This document shows positions 1 through 10,743 of a DNA stretch of 64,000 bases, one piece after another. The notes below the pieces were generated by a model. That model did no database searches, had not been told where the DNA came from, and saw only the letters and a list, made by a program, of their open reading frames with translations. Position numbers and translations under genes: made by a program. Within the stretch, counting starts at the first letter, position 1; each line of letters begins with the position of its first letter. The DNA is from Vicia villosa (Eukaryota > Streptophyta > Magnoliopsida > Fabales > Fabaceae): NCBI RefSeq assembly GCF_029867415.1, contig NC_081183.1:55564336-55628335 (forward strand). The letters are read 5' to 3'.

Positions 1-60
1 GTCTCCAAGCCAGTCTGCAGAATCTCCTCTTTTCACGCAAAGCAACTGCAAAGCTTCCCC

Positions 61-68
61 TATAAATA
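61..68 (+). promoter_or_regulatory. TATA box of the Athila-like LTR
   Basis: TATAAATA in a C-rich left context (cttcccctataaataga), a strong plant TATA box, positioned as the likely LTR promoter. The upstream U3 lies outside the window. Confidence 0.5.
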
Positions 69-610
69 GAAGCAGTCACTTCAGTCCAAACTGTCTGATT
101 TCCTGCCAACGAAGTGCTGCCGAAATTGTACCGCGAACCGCTTTTCTTTATTCTGCTTTTATTCAACCGTTTATTTTCTCACAACGATTTCTACACTGGA
201 AATTGTTGTGAACTTTTCGTAGATCTAGCCTTACGTTAGATTTATCGTTTTATTTCCTTGTTTTTATTTTCTGCCATTTAAATTCCGAAGAACGATCCAG
301 CCAACCTGTGGTGGAAGTTTAGTGCTTGAAGATCCAGTTACCATTTATTTAATTCAGGTTTTTATTTACCGCCTTATTTATATTTGTTTGCATGATATAT
401 TATATGCCATTTAATATGCTTATTATTATGAACCGAACCGATTTATGCATGTTTAATCGTATTAATATGTCTGGCTAAATTACTAAAGGTGTCGGTATGT
501 AAAGTAAGTTAATCGTAGGGATCCGAAATAAATTGGTTTAATTATGTTTTATTAATTATCACTTATTTTTGGTTTATATGTCTAATTTAATTAGTAAGTC
601 TTAAAACCAA

Positions 611-996
611 TAGAGCGAAAGTTTGAGGGGTCAGGACGGTCAAAGGTTAAAATCAATAGAGCGAAAGTTTGAGATCTTTAACCAGATAGTAGACATAGGA
701 CATTAGTTTTAAGGATGGCGAAAGCGTATTAAAACTGATTGGAACTTATTTATTTTCAAAAATTGTTTTTACACTCGAGCGGGATGGCGAAAGCGTACGT
801 TAGAGTTATTAGCTTGCTCCGAGTCAACAGAGCGAAAGTTTGAGATTAGGAGATTTAAATAGATAACAACCTCGTAAAATAGGCATTTTATTAATTACAT
901 TGTTTCCAAAAAGCTCTTTTAAAATCTAATGGGATGGCGAAAGCGTACATTAGGATTAGGATAGTAGTCTGAATCAACAGAGCGAAAGTTTGAGAC
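611..996 (+). repeat. Two alternating short motifs in the LTR
   Basis: The motif agagcgaaagtttgag occurs about four times (near 612, 658, 830 and 977) and is interleaved with ggatggcgaaagcgta (near 713, 782 and 932). Both share the core 'gcgaaag'. Spacing is irregular (45-150 bp), so this is not a simple tandem array. Confidence 0.7.
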
Positions 997-1627
997 GAGG
1001 ATTTTTAATCAATGGAACTAGTAAAGATTTTTAATTTAATTATGCAAAAGCCAATGGACCTTCGGATTACCTTTAGTTAAACGAAATACATACTGATACC
1101 TGTCTTTTATTATTATTCTTTATCTTCCCACAATCACTTTCCCTTAGGAACAATCGAAATTTTGGTACTCCTAGCTTTACATAGTAACCTTAGATAACGG
1201 TAGATCGATTCATAGTCCCTGTGGATTCGATATCTTTTAAAACTACACGACACGACTGTGCACTTGCAGTTATCAGATTTATAGACACGTAAAGTCGCGA
1301 TCAGAGTTCTGGCTACGGAGGGTTTGCTATACAAGGGGAAGGTTTTAAGTACCCCTCATATCCATGGTACTCCATAGGAACCTCTTTGTTTTTGTTTTAT
1401 TATCTTTTGTTTGCAAATAACCTTTTTTGTGAAAATCCTATATGAAAAACTTGTTTGAAATAGAGGGTGGGTATGGGAAGAGAAGTTTTTGAAAGTGAGC
1501 TCGATAAGATATGACATCTTAGGCCTAAATACCCCTTAAGTGCAATAGGGAAGTCAGAGCTTCTGTAGTTCCTCTTTTAAAAAGGAAAATAAGGGGGACC
1601 AAAGTGGCCAAAATCTTTTTGGGTGTG

Positions 1628-1845
1628 AGCTTTAAAATACTCACAAATTTTTAAAAGAGGATTAAGCTTTAAAATACTTAACAAGTTTAAAAGAAGATTA
1701 GGCTTTAAAATACCTAATAAGTTTAAAAGGTTAAGCTTTAAAATACTTAACAATTTGAAAAAGGAATTAGGCTTTAAAATACCTAATAAGTTTTAACAGG
1801 GTTAAGCTTTAAAATACTTAACAAACTTTAAAACAAATCAAAAAG
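1628..1845. repeat. Alternating ~35-45 bp tandem repeat
   Basis: About six units built on 'ctttaaaatac', alternating between agctttaaaatacttaacaa and ggctttaaaatacctaataag types. Units are degenerate. A second duplication follows (about 1865-1925 and 1928-1990, sharing 'gtttcaccgggnataatt'). All lies inside the Ogre-like LTR. Confidence 0.65.
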
Positions 1846-2865
1846 ACCAAGCTTTAAAATACATGGTCAATGGATTAAGAGAAGTTTCACCGGGAATAAT
1901 TCATCTCTTAACACCAAGGTTTAAAAACAAGATCAATGGATCAAGAATAGTTTCACCGGGTATAATTCTATTCTTAATGCCAAGGTTTCAAAACAAAAGG
2001 TTTTTGGTTAAGCTTTAACAATACTACACCATAAACAAGTGAAAAGCTTTAAAATACTTAACACAAAAGTAAAAAGAGATTGGAAAAGAATTTAAGTACC
2101 TTGACAATTTAGTCAATATCATTCTCATCCTTTGGATAAAACATCAAGCTTAAACAATTAACAATAAATACCTCATGTATGTAAAAGAACAAACAAGTGA
2201 GTGTTAACAAGCAAGAGATGAATGTATCTAAGCCCTTGGATCCAAATCATGTATGAATGATGAATGATTAATGTGATGATTAAACATTGGGTTAGATAAA
2301 CAAAACAAATAAGATATGATATTTAAATAACAATTAAGTACAAAGCATGGATTAAAATCAACAAGTATGTACAAGCACAAATAAACATGGATAAACAAAG
2401 ATCAACATGTTGCAAAACTTTTGGTTAGGGTTTTAAACCTAAGGTTTTTAAATTAGAGTTTTGATTTAGCGTTTCTAAAGAAATACCTAGACCTAATTAA
2501 TTTTAATTGTTAAATACCTAATTCTTTAAGAGAATTGGTCTAAGGGTACATGAGAAATTCAATGACATTCTAACCTAACCCTAAACAAGTATTTACAAAA
2601 ATATACTAAGTCACTTTTAGAAAAATATTCAGAAGGAAACATATTTTTGTAAATTTTTCATATATTAAAAGACTTGTTTTTGATTAATTTTAAAATGATG
2701 ATAAAATAAATATTTTTGTGATTTTTTAACATGGTATGAAAATACACTAACTAAATGAAACACAAAAGAAGAAAGGATTAAAAATATTAATTTACCTATT
2801 TTTTATGATTTTTTCAAAGTTTAATAAAATGAGTGAAATAAACTAGTGATAAAAATATAGGAATG

Positions 2866-2937
2866 TGGGGGCCAAGGCTTGAACCCACGCCCTATCACTC
2901 TATACACAAAACATGGACCAACTGGGCTGCTCACGTG
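2866..2937 (-). pseudogene. tRNA-like segment 1 (not a functional tRNA)
   Basis: The minus strand reads an A-box/D-arm-like AGCAGCCCAGTTGGT, then 30-odd bases, then GTGGGTTCAAGCC, a B-box/T-arm match. I cannot pair a 7-bp acceptor stem or a proper anticodon arm, so this is a tRNA-derived relic, possibly from a SINE or a captured Pol III promoter. It lies in the same orientation as the surrounding LTR. Confidence 0.45.
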
Positions 2938-3012
2938 TAGTGATAGAAGGATGCATTCAGTTCAAAATATGTGAAACTTAGTTGAAATGGAAAAAATGCA
3001 AAATAAATCAAA

Positions 3013-3091
3013 AGTCTGGGGCGAGGGGGATTCGAACCCCAGACTTTGTGGTCATAAGAAATGTGAAGCGCTTTGCCAATTGAGCTGTAAC
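3013..3091 (-). pseudogene. tRNA-like segment 2 (not a functional tRNA)
   Basis: The minus strand reads CAGCTCAATTGGCAAAGC, an A-box/D-arm match, followed by GGGGTTCGAATCCCC, a perfect B-box with a symmetrical T stem. The 3' flank (TCGCCCCA) looks like an acceptor 3' strand but no complementary 5' strand is present, so a functional tRNA is unlikely. It lies about 75 bp beyond segment 1 in the same orientation. Confidence 0.5.
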
Positions 3092-4217
3092 GATGTAGTC
3101 GTTAGTAACTCAACTCCAATTCAATATATTTTAAAGTAGCGCGCCATTTTTCAAATTTTAAACACAGAAGATCTTCATCTTCTTCCTCACGACAGGAACA
3201 CAGCAACAACAACACAACCTCCATGGCTGAAATTCAACTCCCTCATTTCTCAACCATTTAAGAAAATGTAAACATGGAAGTTGCTTGAAATTTCATCAGG
3301 AGTTCAACCATGTAGTTATCATTCATTAGTTTATTATGAAACTTAAGAATTTCATTCAAAACCGTATGAACCCTAAAAATCAAATTTAAAATTAAACTCT
3401 TAATTCAAACAGTCAATGATCAAAACCTTATGGCTATCAATTAGTATGTAAAAACGAGCATTTTGATAACAAGAAGCACATGAATTGATCTCCTTTTGAG
3501 AGAGCTCGAAGTTGAGTCACATACCTCTGAAAATGGAGGTTTGGAGAGTGATTGAGAGGACCTGGGAATGTATCAAGGACTCCGAAAGCTTCAACAAACC
3601 ACCAGGAAGCTATTGCAATGCTTAGATTTGCTTGAAAGTTCCTGCAAAACAAAATTCGATTTCACCTTAAACTTGAAAAAGTTATTGTGAGTTAGCTATG
3701 GAAATAATGTTCTAGATGCAAAACAGAAGTTTAGATAGCTTGTATATGATGTTTAGAAGCTATCAAACTCAAAAAGCCTTAAAACGCACGAGTAAAACTC
3801 AAATTCCAAACTTTGGTTCAAAGGTTATTTAAAGTGAAAATTTGAAGGGTGATTTTGATTTGTAGGTGTTTGGCTTGTGTTTAGGGGTATGGTACAGCTT
3901 CTATATGATTATTAGAAGTTGTTTGGGGGGTTAATTTGGCTTTGAAGTGTTTGGTTTGAAAAATGGCAAGTTAAGACCTCAAAAAGACCTTTAATGGAGG
4001 TTGAAAAGTGATTTTTCACTTGGGGACCTTTGAGAGGCTAAGGAAGGTATAGACACCTTCTAAATTATGTTTAGAAGTTGTCTAAACCATTGGTTGACAC
4101 CCAGAACTCTTAGAACAAGAATTCACTATAAAAAGGAAAAGATTAAGAAATGGATAATTTCAAGTGAAGGTGGACTTGGGGAATTCTGGTGTGTATGATC
4201 CAAGAGGCAAGGTCCTC

Positions 4218-4225
4218 TATTTATA
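4218..4225 (-). promoter_or_regulatory. TATA box of the Ogre-like LTR
   Basis: The minus strand reads CCTATAAATAGAGG, a canonical plant TATA box about 1.2 kb inside the LTR from its minus-strand 5' end at 5443. The solo LTR at 53998-57615 has a similar box (CTCTATAAGTA) at a comparable distance. Confidence 0.5.
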
Positions 4226-5443
4226 GGCAAGAACTAGGGCTTGTGGATGGAAAAAGTTCAGAGTTTTAAGTTCACATGTGACTTGTGTATCATCTTGATT
4301 GTTTATGAAGAAATGAGAAAGTTATGGTTTCAATGGTGAGGTACAAAGCTTTAAGCATGCAATCTTTCAAATTTGAACAAGTTTTGTTCATAACTTCTTC
4401 ACTTTCTTCATGTTTCTTCTTCATTTTCAAGTGTTCATGTTGGCATATTGACAAAATCATATCTCCTTGCTCAAGCCATGAAATTTCATGCTACTTAGCT
4501 CTTTGAAAAGCCCTTGCTACATAATTCAAATGAGTAGTTAAAAGTTTCCTCAAACTCTTTTTGGATCATTGAGAAAAATGGCCATAAAGTTAAGAAAAAA
4601 TCCAAGTAAAACACTTGAAAATTTCTCTAAGTCTTTTGAAAATTATCTTCTTAATTCCATATCTCTCAAAATAATCACTTTTTGAAAAAAGTTCCAGTGT
4701 GATAAGTTGTTTGTTATGCCAAGATCTACAACTTTCATGTTGGGAGATTTTTGAGTGTGTAGGCAAAATTTGGAGATCCATGAATTAGGTCAAAATACAC
4801 TTAAAAACCCTAGTTTTACTTTTTGTTGACTTTTTGATTCTTGATGAATTCTTTGAATTTTATTTGATCAAATGTCTTTAATATCCATATGATGATGATT
4901 TGAATCCTTAAAAGTCCATGGTTGACTATTTTCCTCAAAAGTCAAAGATTGACTTGCATAGTTGACTTTTTCCAAATGAACTGCAGTTTTGTGATTTCTG
5001 AATGAATCAAGCTCTCCTTTTCAAATGAATGATATGGATGGACGATGATGTTGATTTGAATGCCCTTGAATCATATTTTGAGTCTTGGAACTACCTCCTG
5101 ATTAAAAGTCAACCCTCCATAGAAATTAGGTCAAAAACCCTAATTGGAGCTTCTAATGAACTTGAAGGTGATTGATCTTGCATTGACCCATCCTTGGGTT
5201 TTAATTTTGATTGAAGAACCCCTTGAATCATAGAAGAAATTTAAATTTCTTGGTGGGCCTCAAAACCCTAATTTGTTCAACTTCTCCTTGAGTAGTCTAC
5301 TGTTTTGGGACACAAGCAACAAACAACAAATTTATGTATTTTGGGTTAATAATAGATAAATGCATGATGATAATGATTACAATGATGATCCTAATATTTA
5401 GGATATGTTGGGATCTCAGTGGTCAAAAATTGGGGGTGCAACA

Positions 5444-5660
5444 GAGTCAACTTCTCTATAACTTCAATTTTAGCCTGGTCAACCTCTACTCCTCTAGGAG
5501 ACACTAAGTATCCTAAGACTATGCCTTCCTTCACCATGAAGTGGCATTTTCCCCAATTTAGCACTAGATTGGATTTAACGCACCTTTCTAAAACCATTTC
5601 TAAGTTTTTCAAACAATCATTAAAACTGGATTCGTACACCGATAAGTCATCCATGAAGAT
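5444..5660 (-). pseudogene. Ty3/gypsy (Athila-type) reverse transcriptase fragment
   Basis: The minus-strand frame across this segment reads an RT core: IFMDDLSVY with the catalytic DD, then NLVLNWGKCHFMV, GIVLGYLVSPRG and AKIEVIEKL. This is the palm and following strands of a gypsy RT and most resembles Athila pol as I remember it. Both ends are cut by transposons: the SIRE-type LTR of E1 begins at 5661 just before the MDD motif, and the Ogre-like LTR ends at 5443 just after EKL. Only about 72 codons survive. It records the oldest host element at this spot; the rest of that pol is not in the window. Confidence 0.8.
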
Positions 5661-6862
5661 TGTTAGAACAAGATTTGTTCTGATCAATATTCTTAGTTTT
5701 GATGATAACAAGGATATGAATTTTGTGTGAGATAATGTGGTACTCTAATACACTGCAATTTCCCTTTCAGGAAATATATAAGGAGTATGCACAAATCAGC
5801 GCTCAGAAGCTTTGACTCAGAAGGTTCAGCATGCAACATCAGAACATGGTCTGCCAAGACATCAGAAGATGGTCAAGGCAGAATCAGAACACGGGTCTAT
5901 GGAAGCATCAGAAGAACTTGAGTTCAGAAGCAGAAGCACTGAAGTTCTCATGGTATCACGCTCAGAAGCACTTCAAGGTCAGAAGACAAGAAGATGTTAT
6001 GCACCAAGCTGTTTGACTCTGATGATATTCAAACGTTGTATACACAAACATCAGATCAGAAGCAAGTATAGATGGCAGGCTACGCTGACTGGCAAAAGGA
6101 ACGTTAGAAGCTATTAAAGGCAACGTCAGTAGACACAGCGTGAACAAGGCTCGAGGTAGTTGACAAAAGCGTGAAACATTAAATGCAATGCTGTACGGAA
6201 TACGCAACGCATTAAATGCTACCAACGGTCATCTTCTCAAGTGCCTATAAGTATGAAGTTCTGATGAGAAGCAAGGTTGACGATTGCTGTGAATATTAAC
6301 TTGCTGAAACGCTGTTCAAATCAAAGCTCTCAAACTTCATCTTCATCAAAGCTCACTACATTGCTGTTGTAATATATTAGTGAGATTAAGCTTAAACTTC
6401 AAGAGAAATATCACTGTTGTGATTATAGCTTTTCAGAAGCATTGTAAAACTCTTATTTGATTACATTAATTTGTAAGTAACTAGAGTGATCAAGTGTTGA
6501 TCAGGAAACTCTAGGAAGTCTTAGTTTGTGTCTAAGCAGTTGTAATTAGAGTGATCATGTGGTGGTCAGGATACTCTAAGAAAGTCTTAGCTTGTGTCTA
6601 AGCAATTGTTCCTAGAGTGATCAGGTTGTGATCAGGATACTCTAGAAGACTTAGTCGTGGGCTAAGTGGAAAACCATTGTAATCTGTTGCGATTAGTGGA
6701 TTAAATCCTCAGGTGAGGTAAATCACTCAGTGGGGGTGGACTGGAGTAGTTTAGTTAACAACGAACCAGGATAAAAATAACTGTGCAAATTGTTTTTATC
6801 GTTCAAGTTTTTAAACTACACTTATTCAAACCCCCCCTTTCTAAGTGTTTTTCTATCCTTCA
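5661..6862 (+). repeat. E1 5' LTR
   Basis: Starts TGTTAGAACAAG and ends TATCCTTCA. A TATA-like box (TATAAGTA) lies at 6246-6253. Three ~64-bp repeats of the ctagagtgatca...gatcaggatactctag...gtcttag...ctaag type lie at about 6480-6675. The C-run before the end (gtttttctatccttca) varies in length among the LTRs of this window. Confidence 0.9.
6246..6253 (+). promoter_or_regulatory. Likely LTR TATA box of E1
   Basis: TATAAGTA in cctataagtatgaag. The equivalent position in E3b's LTR (24508-24515) is a perfect TATAAATA, which supports this as the promoter; here it is slightly weakened. Confidence 0.45.
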
Positions 6863-6863
6863 A

Positions 6864-6876
6864 TTGGCATCAGAGC
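6864..6876 (+). other. Primer binding site of E1
   Basis: TTGGCATCAGAGC one base after the LTR. It matches the copia PBS complementary to the 3' end of initiator tRNA-Met (TGGTATCAGAGC) except T to C at one position. The same variant is in E3b and E2. Confidence 0.75.
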
Positions 6877-6948
6877 GCCGGTTCTAAGGTGCAAGCACTT
6901 AACCGTGTTTAGAAAAGATTCAGGAAGAGAAAAACGCTTCAGTAAAAG

Positions 6949-8873
6949 ATGGCTGGTGAAATTCCAACAAATCCACCTGCATCTACATCTGGCTCTGCTG
7001 AGCAATACAATGGTAACAATGGTTATACTAGACCACCAGTATTTGATGGTGAAAACTTTGAATACTGGAAAGATAAACTGGAAAGTTACTTTCTTGGTCT
7101 AGATGGTGAACTATGGGATCTTCTGATGGATGGTTACAAACATCCAGTGAAAGCTAGTGGCGTAAGGCTTACGAGGCAAGAAATGGATGATGATCAGAAG
7201 AAGCTTTTCAAGAATCATCATAAATGTAGGACTGTTTTGCTGAATGCTATCTCTCATGCTGAGTATGAGAAGATATCTAACAGGGAAACTGCCTATGATA
7301 TATATGAGTCATTGAAAATGACCCATGAGGGAAATGCTCAAGTCAAGGAGACTAAAGTTGTTGCTCTAATCCAGAAATATGAAGCCTTCAAGATGGAGGA
7401 TGATGAAGATATTGAGAAGATATTCTCAAGATTTCAAACGCTAACTGCTGGATTAAGAGTTCTGGATAAAGGCTACACCAAGGCTGATCATGTAAGGAAG
7501 ATTATCAGAAGCTTACCCAGAAGATGGGGTCCAATGGTGACTGCATTCAAGATTGCCAAGAATCTGAATGAAGTTTCTTTGGAAGAACTTATCAGTGCCT
7601 TGAGAAGCCATCAAATAGAGCTGGATGCAAACGAGCCTCGTAAGAAAGGTAAGTCTATTGCGTTAAAATCAAATGTTAAAAAATGTACTAACGCTTTTCA
7701 GGCTAGAGAAGAAGATCCTGAAGAATCAGAATATGAAGAAGAATATGAACTGTCCATGATCTCCAGAAGGGTAAACCAACTCTGGAAGAGAAAGCAAAGG
7801 AAGTTTAGAGGCTTCAGAAGTTCAAAGAGATTTGAACGAGGAGAATCTTCTGGTGACAGAAGATCTGACAAGAAGAAGGCTGCCTGCTATGAGTGCAATG
7901 AGCCTGGACATTACAAGAACGAGTGTCCAAAACTTCAGAAGGAGAATCCCAAGAAGAAGTTTCATAAGAAGAAAGGTCCTATGGCAACATGGGATATTTC
8001 TGAATCTGAATCAGAATCAGACTCTGAAGGAGAACAAGCCAACTTCGCGCTGATGGCTATAGAAGATGATGGATCAGAATCTACATCAGAATCAGATTCT
8101 GGAGAGGTATTTTCTGAACTATCTAGAGAAGAGTTAGTTTCCAGTTTAACAGAACTTCTGGAACTCAAGGCTCATCTTAGTATCAAATACAAAAAGCTGA
8201 AGAAGCAGTTTGAATTTGAAACTAAAAAGCTGGAATTGGAAAATTCTGAACTGAAGGAAAAAGTTTTAAATCTATCCAAAGATAGTGGATCTCCTTCTAA
8301 AACAGAAAAAACCATTCTAGCATGAATCATATTCTGATAGAATATGACTCGAGCTTCAGAAAGTTCTTATCTAGAAGTATTGGCAGAAGTCATCTTGCTT
8401 CTATGATATATGGTGTTTCTGGAAACAGAAGGTTTGGTTTTGGCTATGAGGGTGATACCTCACATAAATTTGAACCTGTTGATGATCTGAAGATCACATA
8501 CAAGCCATTGTATGATCAGTTCAAATATGGCCATGCACATGATATTAGGCTCACTTCACATGCACAGAAGTTTAACACTGTTCACACCTAGAAGCATGTG
8601 ACACATCCTAAGAAATATCATGCTGACAAACCTAAAGAATATCATGATGTTCCTCCTGTTAAATATTTTGCTAAACCCAAGTTCAATCAGAACTTGAGGA
8701 GAACTAACAAGAAAGGACCCAAGAAATTGTGGGTACCTAAGGAGAAGATAATTTCTGTTGCAGATATCCTTGGCGGCAAAGAGGACAAAAAGCAAAATGT
8801 CATGGTACCTGGACTCTGGGTGCTCGCGACACATGACGGGAAGAAGGTCTTCATTCCAAGACCGGGTGCTTAA
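6949..8873 (+). pseudogene. gag: E1 gag (SIRE-type), broken late
   Basis: The ATG at 6949 follows the PBS by about 70 nt. The first frame runs 458 codons: an N-terminal gag domain (FEYWKDKLESYFLGL at about residues 37-51; YDIYESLKMTHEGN; LISALRSHQIELDANEP), an acidic and basic linker, a CX2CX4HX4C zinc knuckle beginning at Cys313 (CYECNEPGHYKNEC), Ser/Glu-rich stretches and a leucine-heptad coiled coil near residues 405-450. The frame shifts near 8300-8320. The downstream frame (8322-8873) continues gag homology (FRKFLSRSIGRSHLASMIY) with an in-frame TAG at 8589-8591 and ends at a TAA just before 8874. Gag would bind retroelement RNA and form the particle. E3b's copy lacks these breaks but has one of its own. 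Confidence 0.9.
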
Positions 8874-10330
8874 ACCAGGTGGTGAAGTCAAGTTTTGAGG
8901 AGATCAGAAGGGCAAAATCATTGGCTCTGGAACCATAAGTCTTGGTAACTCTCCTTCCATATCTAATGTACTTCTTGTAGAAGGATTAACGCATAACTTA
9001 TTGTCCATAAGTCAATTAAGTGACAATGGTTATGATATAATCTTCAATCAAAAGTCTTGCAAGGCTGTAAGTCAGAAGGATGGCTCAATCCTATTTACAG
9101 GCAAGAGAAAGAACAACATTTATAAGATTGATCTTTCAGATCTTGAGAAGCAGAAGGTGACTTGTCTTATGTCTGTTTCTGAAGAGCAATGGGTCTGGCA
9201 CAGAAGATTAGGACATGCTAGTTTGAGAAAGATTTCTCAGATTAATAAACTAAATCTGGTCAGAGGACTCCCTAATCTGAAATACAAATCAGCTGCTCTT
9301 TGTGAAGCATGTCAGAAGGGCAAGTTCTCCAGACCTGCATTCAAGTCTAAGAATGTTGTTTCTTCCTCAATGCCGTTAGAACTCTTGCACATTGATCTGT
9401 TTGGCCCAGTCAAAACAGCATCTGTCAGAGGGAAGAAATATGGATTAGTCATCGTAGATGATTATAGCCGCTGGACATGGATAAAGTTCTTGAAACACAA
9501 GGATGAGTCTCATTCAGTGTTCTTTGAATTCTGAACTCAGATCCAATCTGAGAAGGAGTGCAAGATCATAAAGGTCAGAAGTGATCATGGTGGCGAATTT
9601 GAGAACAGATTCTTTGAGGAGTTCTTCAAAGAAAATGGTATTGCCCATGATTTCTCTTGCCCTAGAACTCCACAGCAAAATGGAGTTGTAGAGCGAAAGA
9701 ATAGGACTCTACAAGAAATGGCCAGAACCATGATCAATGAAACCAATATGGCTAAGCACTTCTGGGCAGAAGCAATAAACACTGCGTGTTATATTCAGAA
9801 TAGAATCTCTATAAGACCTATTCTAAATAAGACTCCTTATGAATTGTGGAAGAACAGAAAGCCCAACATTTCATATTTTCATCCTTTTGGATGTGTGTGT
9901 TTCATTCTAAATACTAAAGATCATCTTGGTAAGTTTGATTCTAAAGCACAAAAGTGTTTCCTTCTTGGATATTCTGAACGCTTTAAAGGCTACAGAGTAC
10001 AACACTGAAACATTGATTGTAGAAGAATCAATCAATATCAGGTTTGATGATAAGCTTGGTCTTGAATAACCAAAGCAGCTTGAGAATTTTGCAGATATAG
10101 ATATTGATATATCAGAAGCTGTAGAACCAAGAAGCAAAGCTGCAGAAGTTGGAAATCTCAAAAGCAATGGATCAGAAGATCAAGTTGCTGCATCTTTAGA
10201 GAATCTCAGGATTTCTGAAGAGCCAACAGTCAGAAGATCACCTAGACTTGCTTCAGCTCATTCAGAAGATGTTATTCTTGGGAAGAAAGATGATCCTATC
10301 AGAATAAGATCATTTCTAAAGAATGACAAT
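8797..10330 (+). pseudogene. pol: E1 pol remnant: protease and integrase only
   Basis: The frame starting near 8797 reads the aspartic protease signature [11 protein letters not shown], then the GAG-pre-integrase region ([12 protein letters not shown]...CEACQKGK) and an integrase core ([18 protein letters not shown], and the NGVVERKN glutamate). Breaks visible against E3b: TGA at 8896-8898, TGA at 9532-9534, a 2-nt loss near 10000, and TAA at 10067-10069. Homology ends near 10330 in the integrase-RT linker (KKDDPIR), after which sequence of the pol-ORF3 spacer follows directly. RT and RNase H are therefore deleted, not just mutated. E1 could only have moved using enzymes from a relative after that loss. 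Confidence 0.9.
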
Positions 10331-10743
10331 CAGAAGCAGTGATCAGAATCAAAAGGCGTAAAGTCTATTCAGTAAAATATAGTTGTCATCTATTTTCTGA
10401 TGATGAACACGTGTATGTACGGTTAGTACAAAGCGTGCAGTTGAAAAGACGCCGACCTAGGTAACTGTGTTAAATCATTTCATTTACCACGTTCTCTCAC
10501 CTAACGTCACTTATCATTTAATGTAATTGATTTCCTTTGATTATGTAACTGTTCATTCTCAAAATTTTATTGCATTTTTTTTAAATCCGTCTCTATATAT
10601 TCTTTTCAAATCATATCATTTATCTTTTTCGCTCCCATTCTCTCTCTCTTCTTGCATACTTTCTTTTGAAAACTTCTTAGTCTCTTCTAAAACCCTAACC
10701 AAAAACCCAGAATTTGTTCTTCTCTTTTGTTCATTCTGCTTCA
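10331..10743 (+). other. E1 pol-ORF3 spacer with conserved block and TATA
   Basis: Non-coding spacer. A block at 10433-10469 (gcgtgcagttg...gacgccgac...ggtaactgtg) recurs in E2, E3a and E3b at the same place. A TATATAT (10594-10600) lies about 145 bp before the ORF3 ATG and is followed by CT-rich leader-like sequence. Together these could make an internal promoter or a splice acceptor region for ORF3; that is inference. Confidence 0.5.

Larger units (their letters stand above)
1..1302 (+). mobile_element. LTR fragment, Athila/Cyclops-like Ty3/gypsy
   Basis: Non-coding sequence with LTR character: a TATA box near the left edge, AT-rich body, and a right end (about 1220-1302) that carries the 'ccctgtggattcgatatc...tgtgcacttgcag' style of Athila LTR 3' ends known to me from legume elements. 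Two short motifs alternate at 611-996 (listed separately). Homology to the usual LTR end stops near 1302, where sequence of a different, minus-strand Ogre-like LTR begins. The Athila family assignment is from memory of the family and is an inference; an LTR of another gypsy lineage is possible. No open reading frame of note. Confidence 0.45.
1303..5443 (-). mobile_element. Ogre/Tat-like LTR, truncated at one end (G1)
   Basis: A roughly 4.1-kb non-coding block. Its right edge ends ...gggggtgcaaca, i.e. the minus strand starts TGTTGCACCCCC, as LTRs of this group do, and it abruptly interrupts an RT coding fragment. Its left part (about 1313-1385, aaggggaaggttttaagtac...atccatggtactccat) aligns by eye with the solo LTR at 54140-54190, so both are the same kind of LTR in the same orientation. 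A minus-strand TATA box lies at 4218-4225. The distal end next to 1302 is not a clean TG/CA terminus and seems truncated. It contains a minisatellite (1628-1845) and two tRNA-like segments. Short ORFs here look spurious. Confidence 0.6.

Noticed and set aside
2866..3091. Functional tRNA genes
   Set aside because: A- and B-box are good, but no acceptor stem or anticodon arm can be formed.
4324..4781. Short ORFs in the Ogre-like LTR (4324-4506, 4590-4781, 3437-3652)
   Set aside because: Low-complexity, no homology, and inside LTR sequence.
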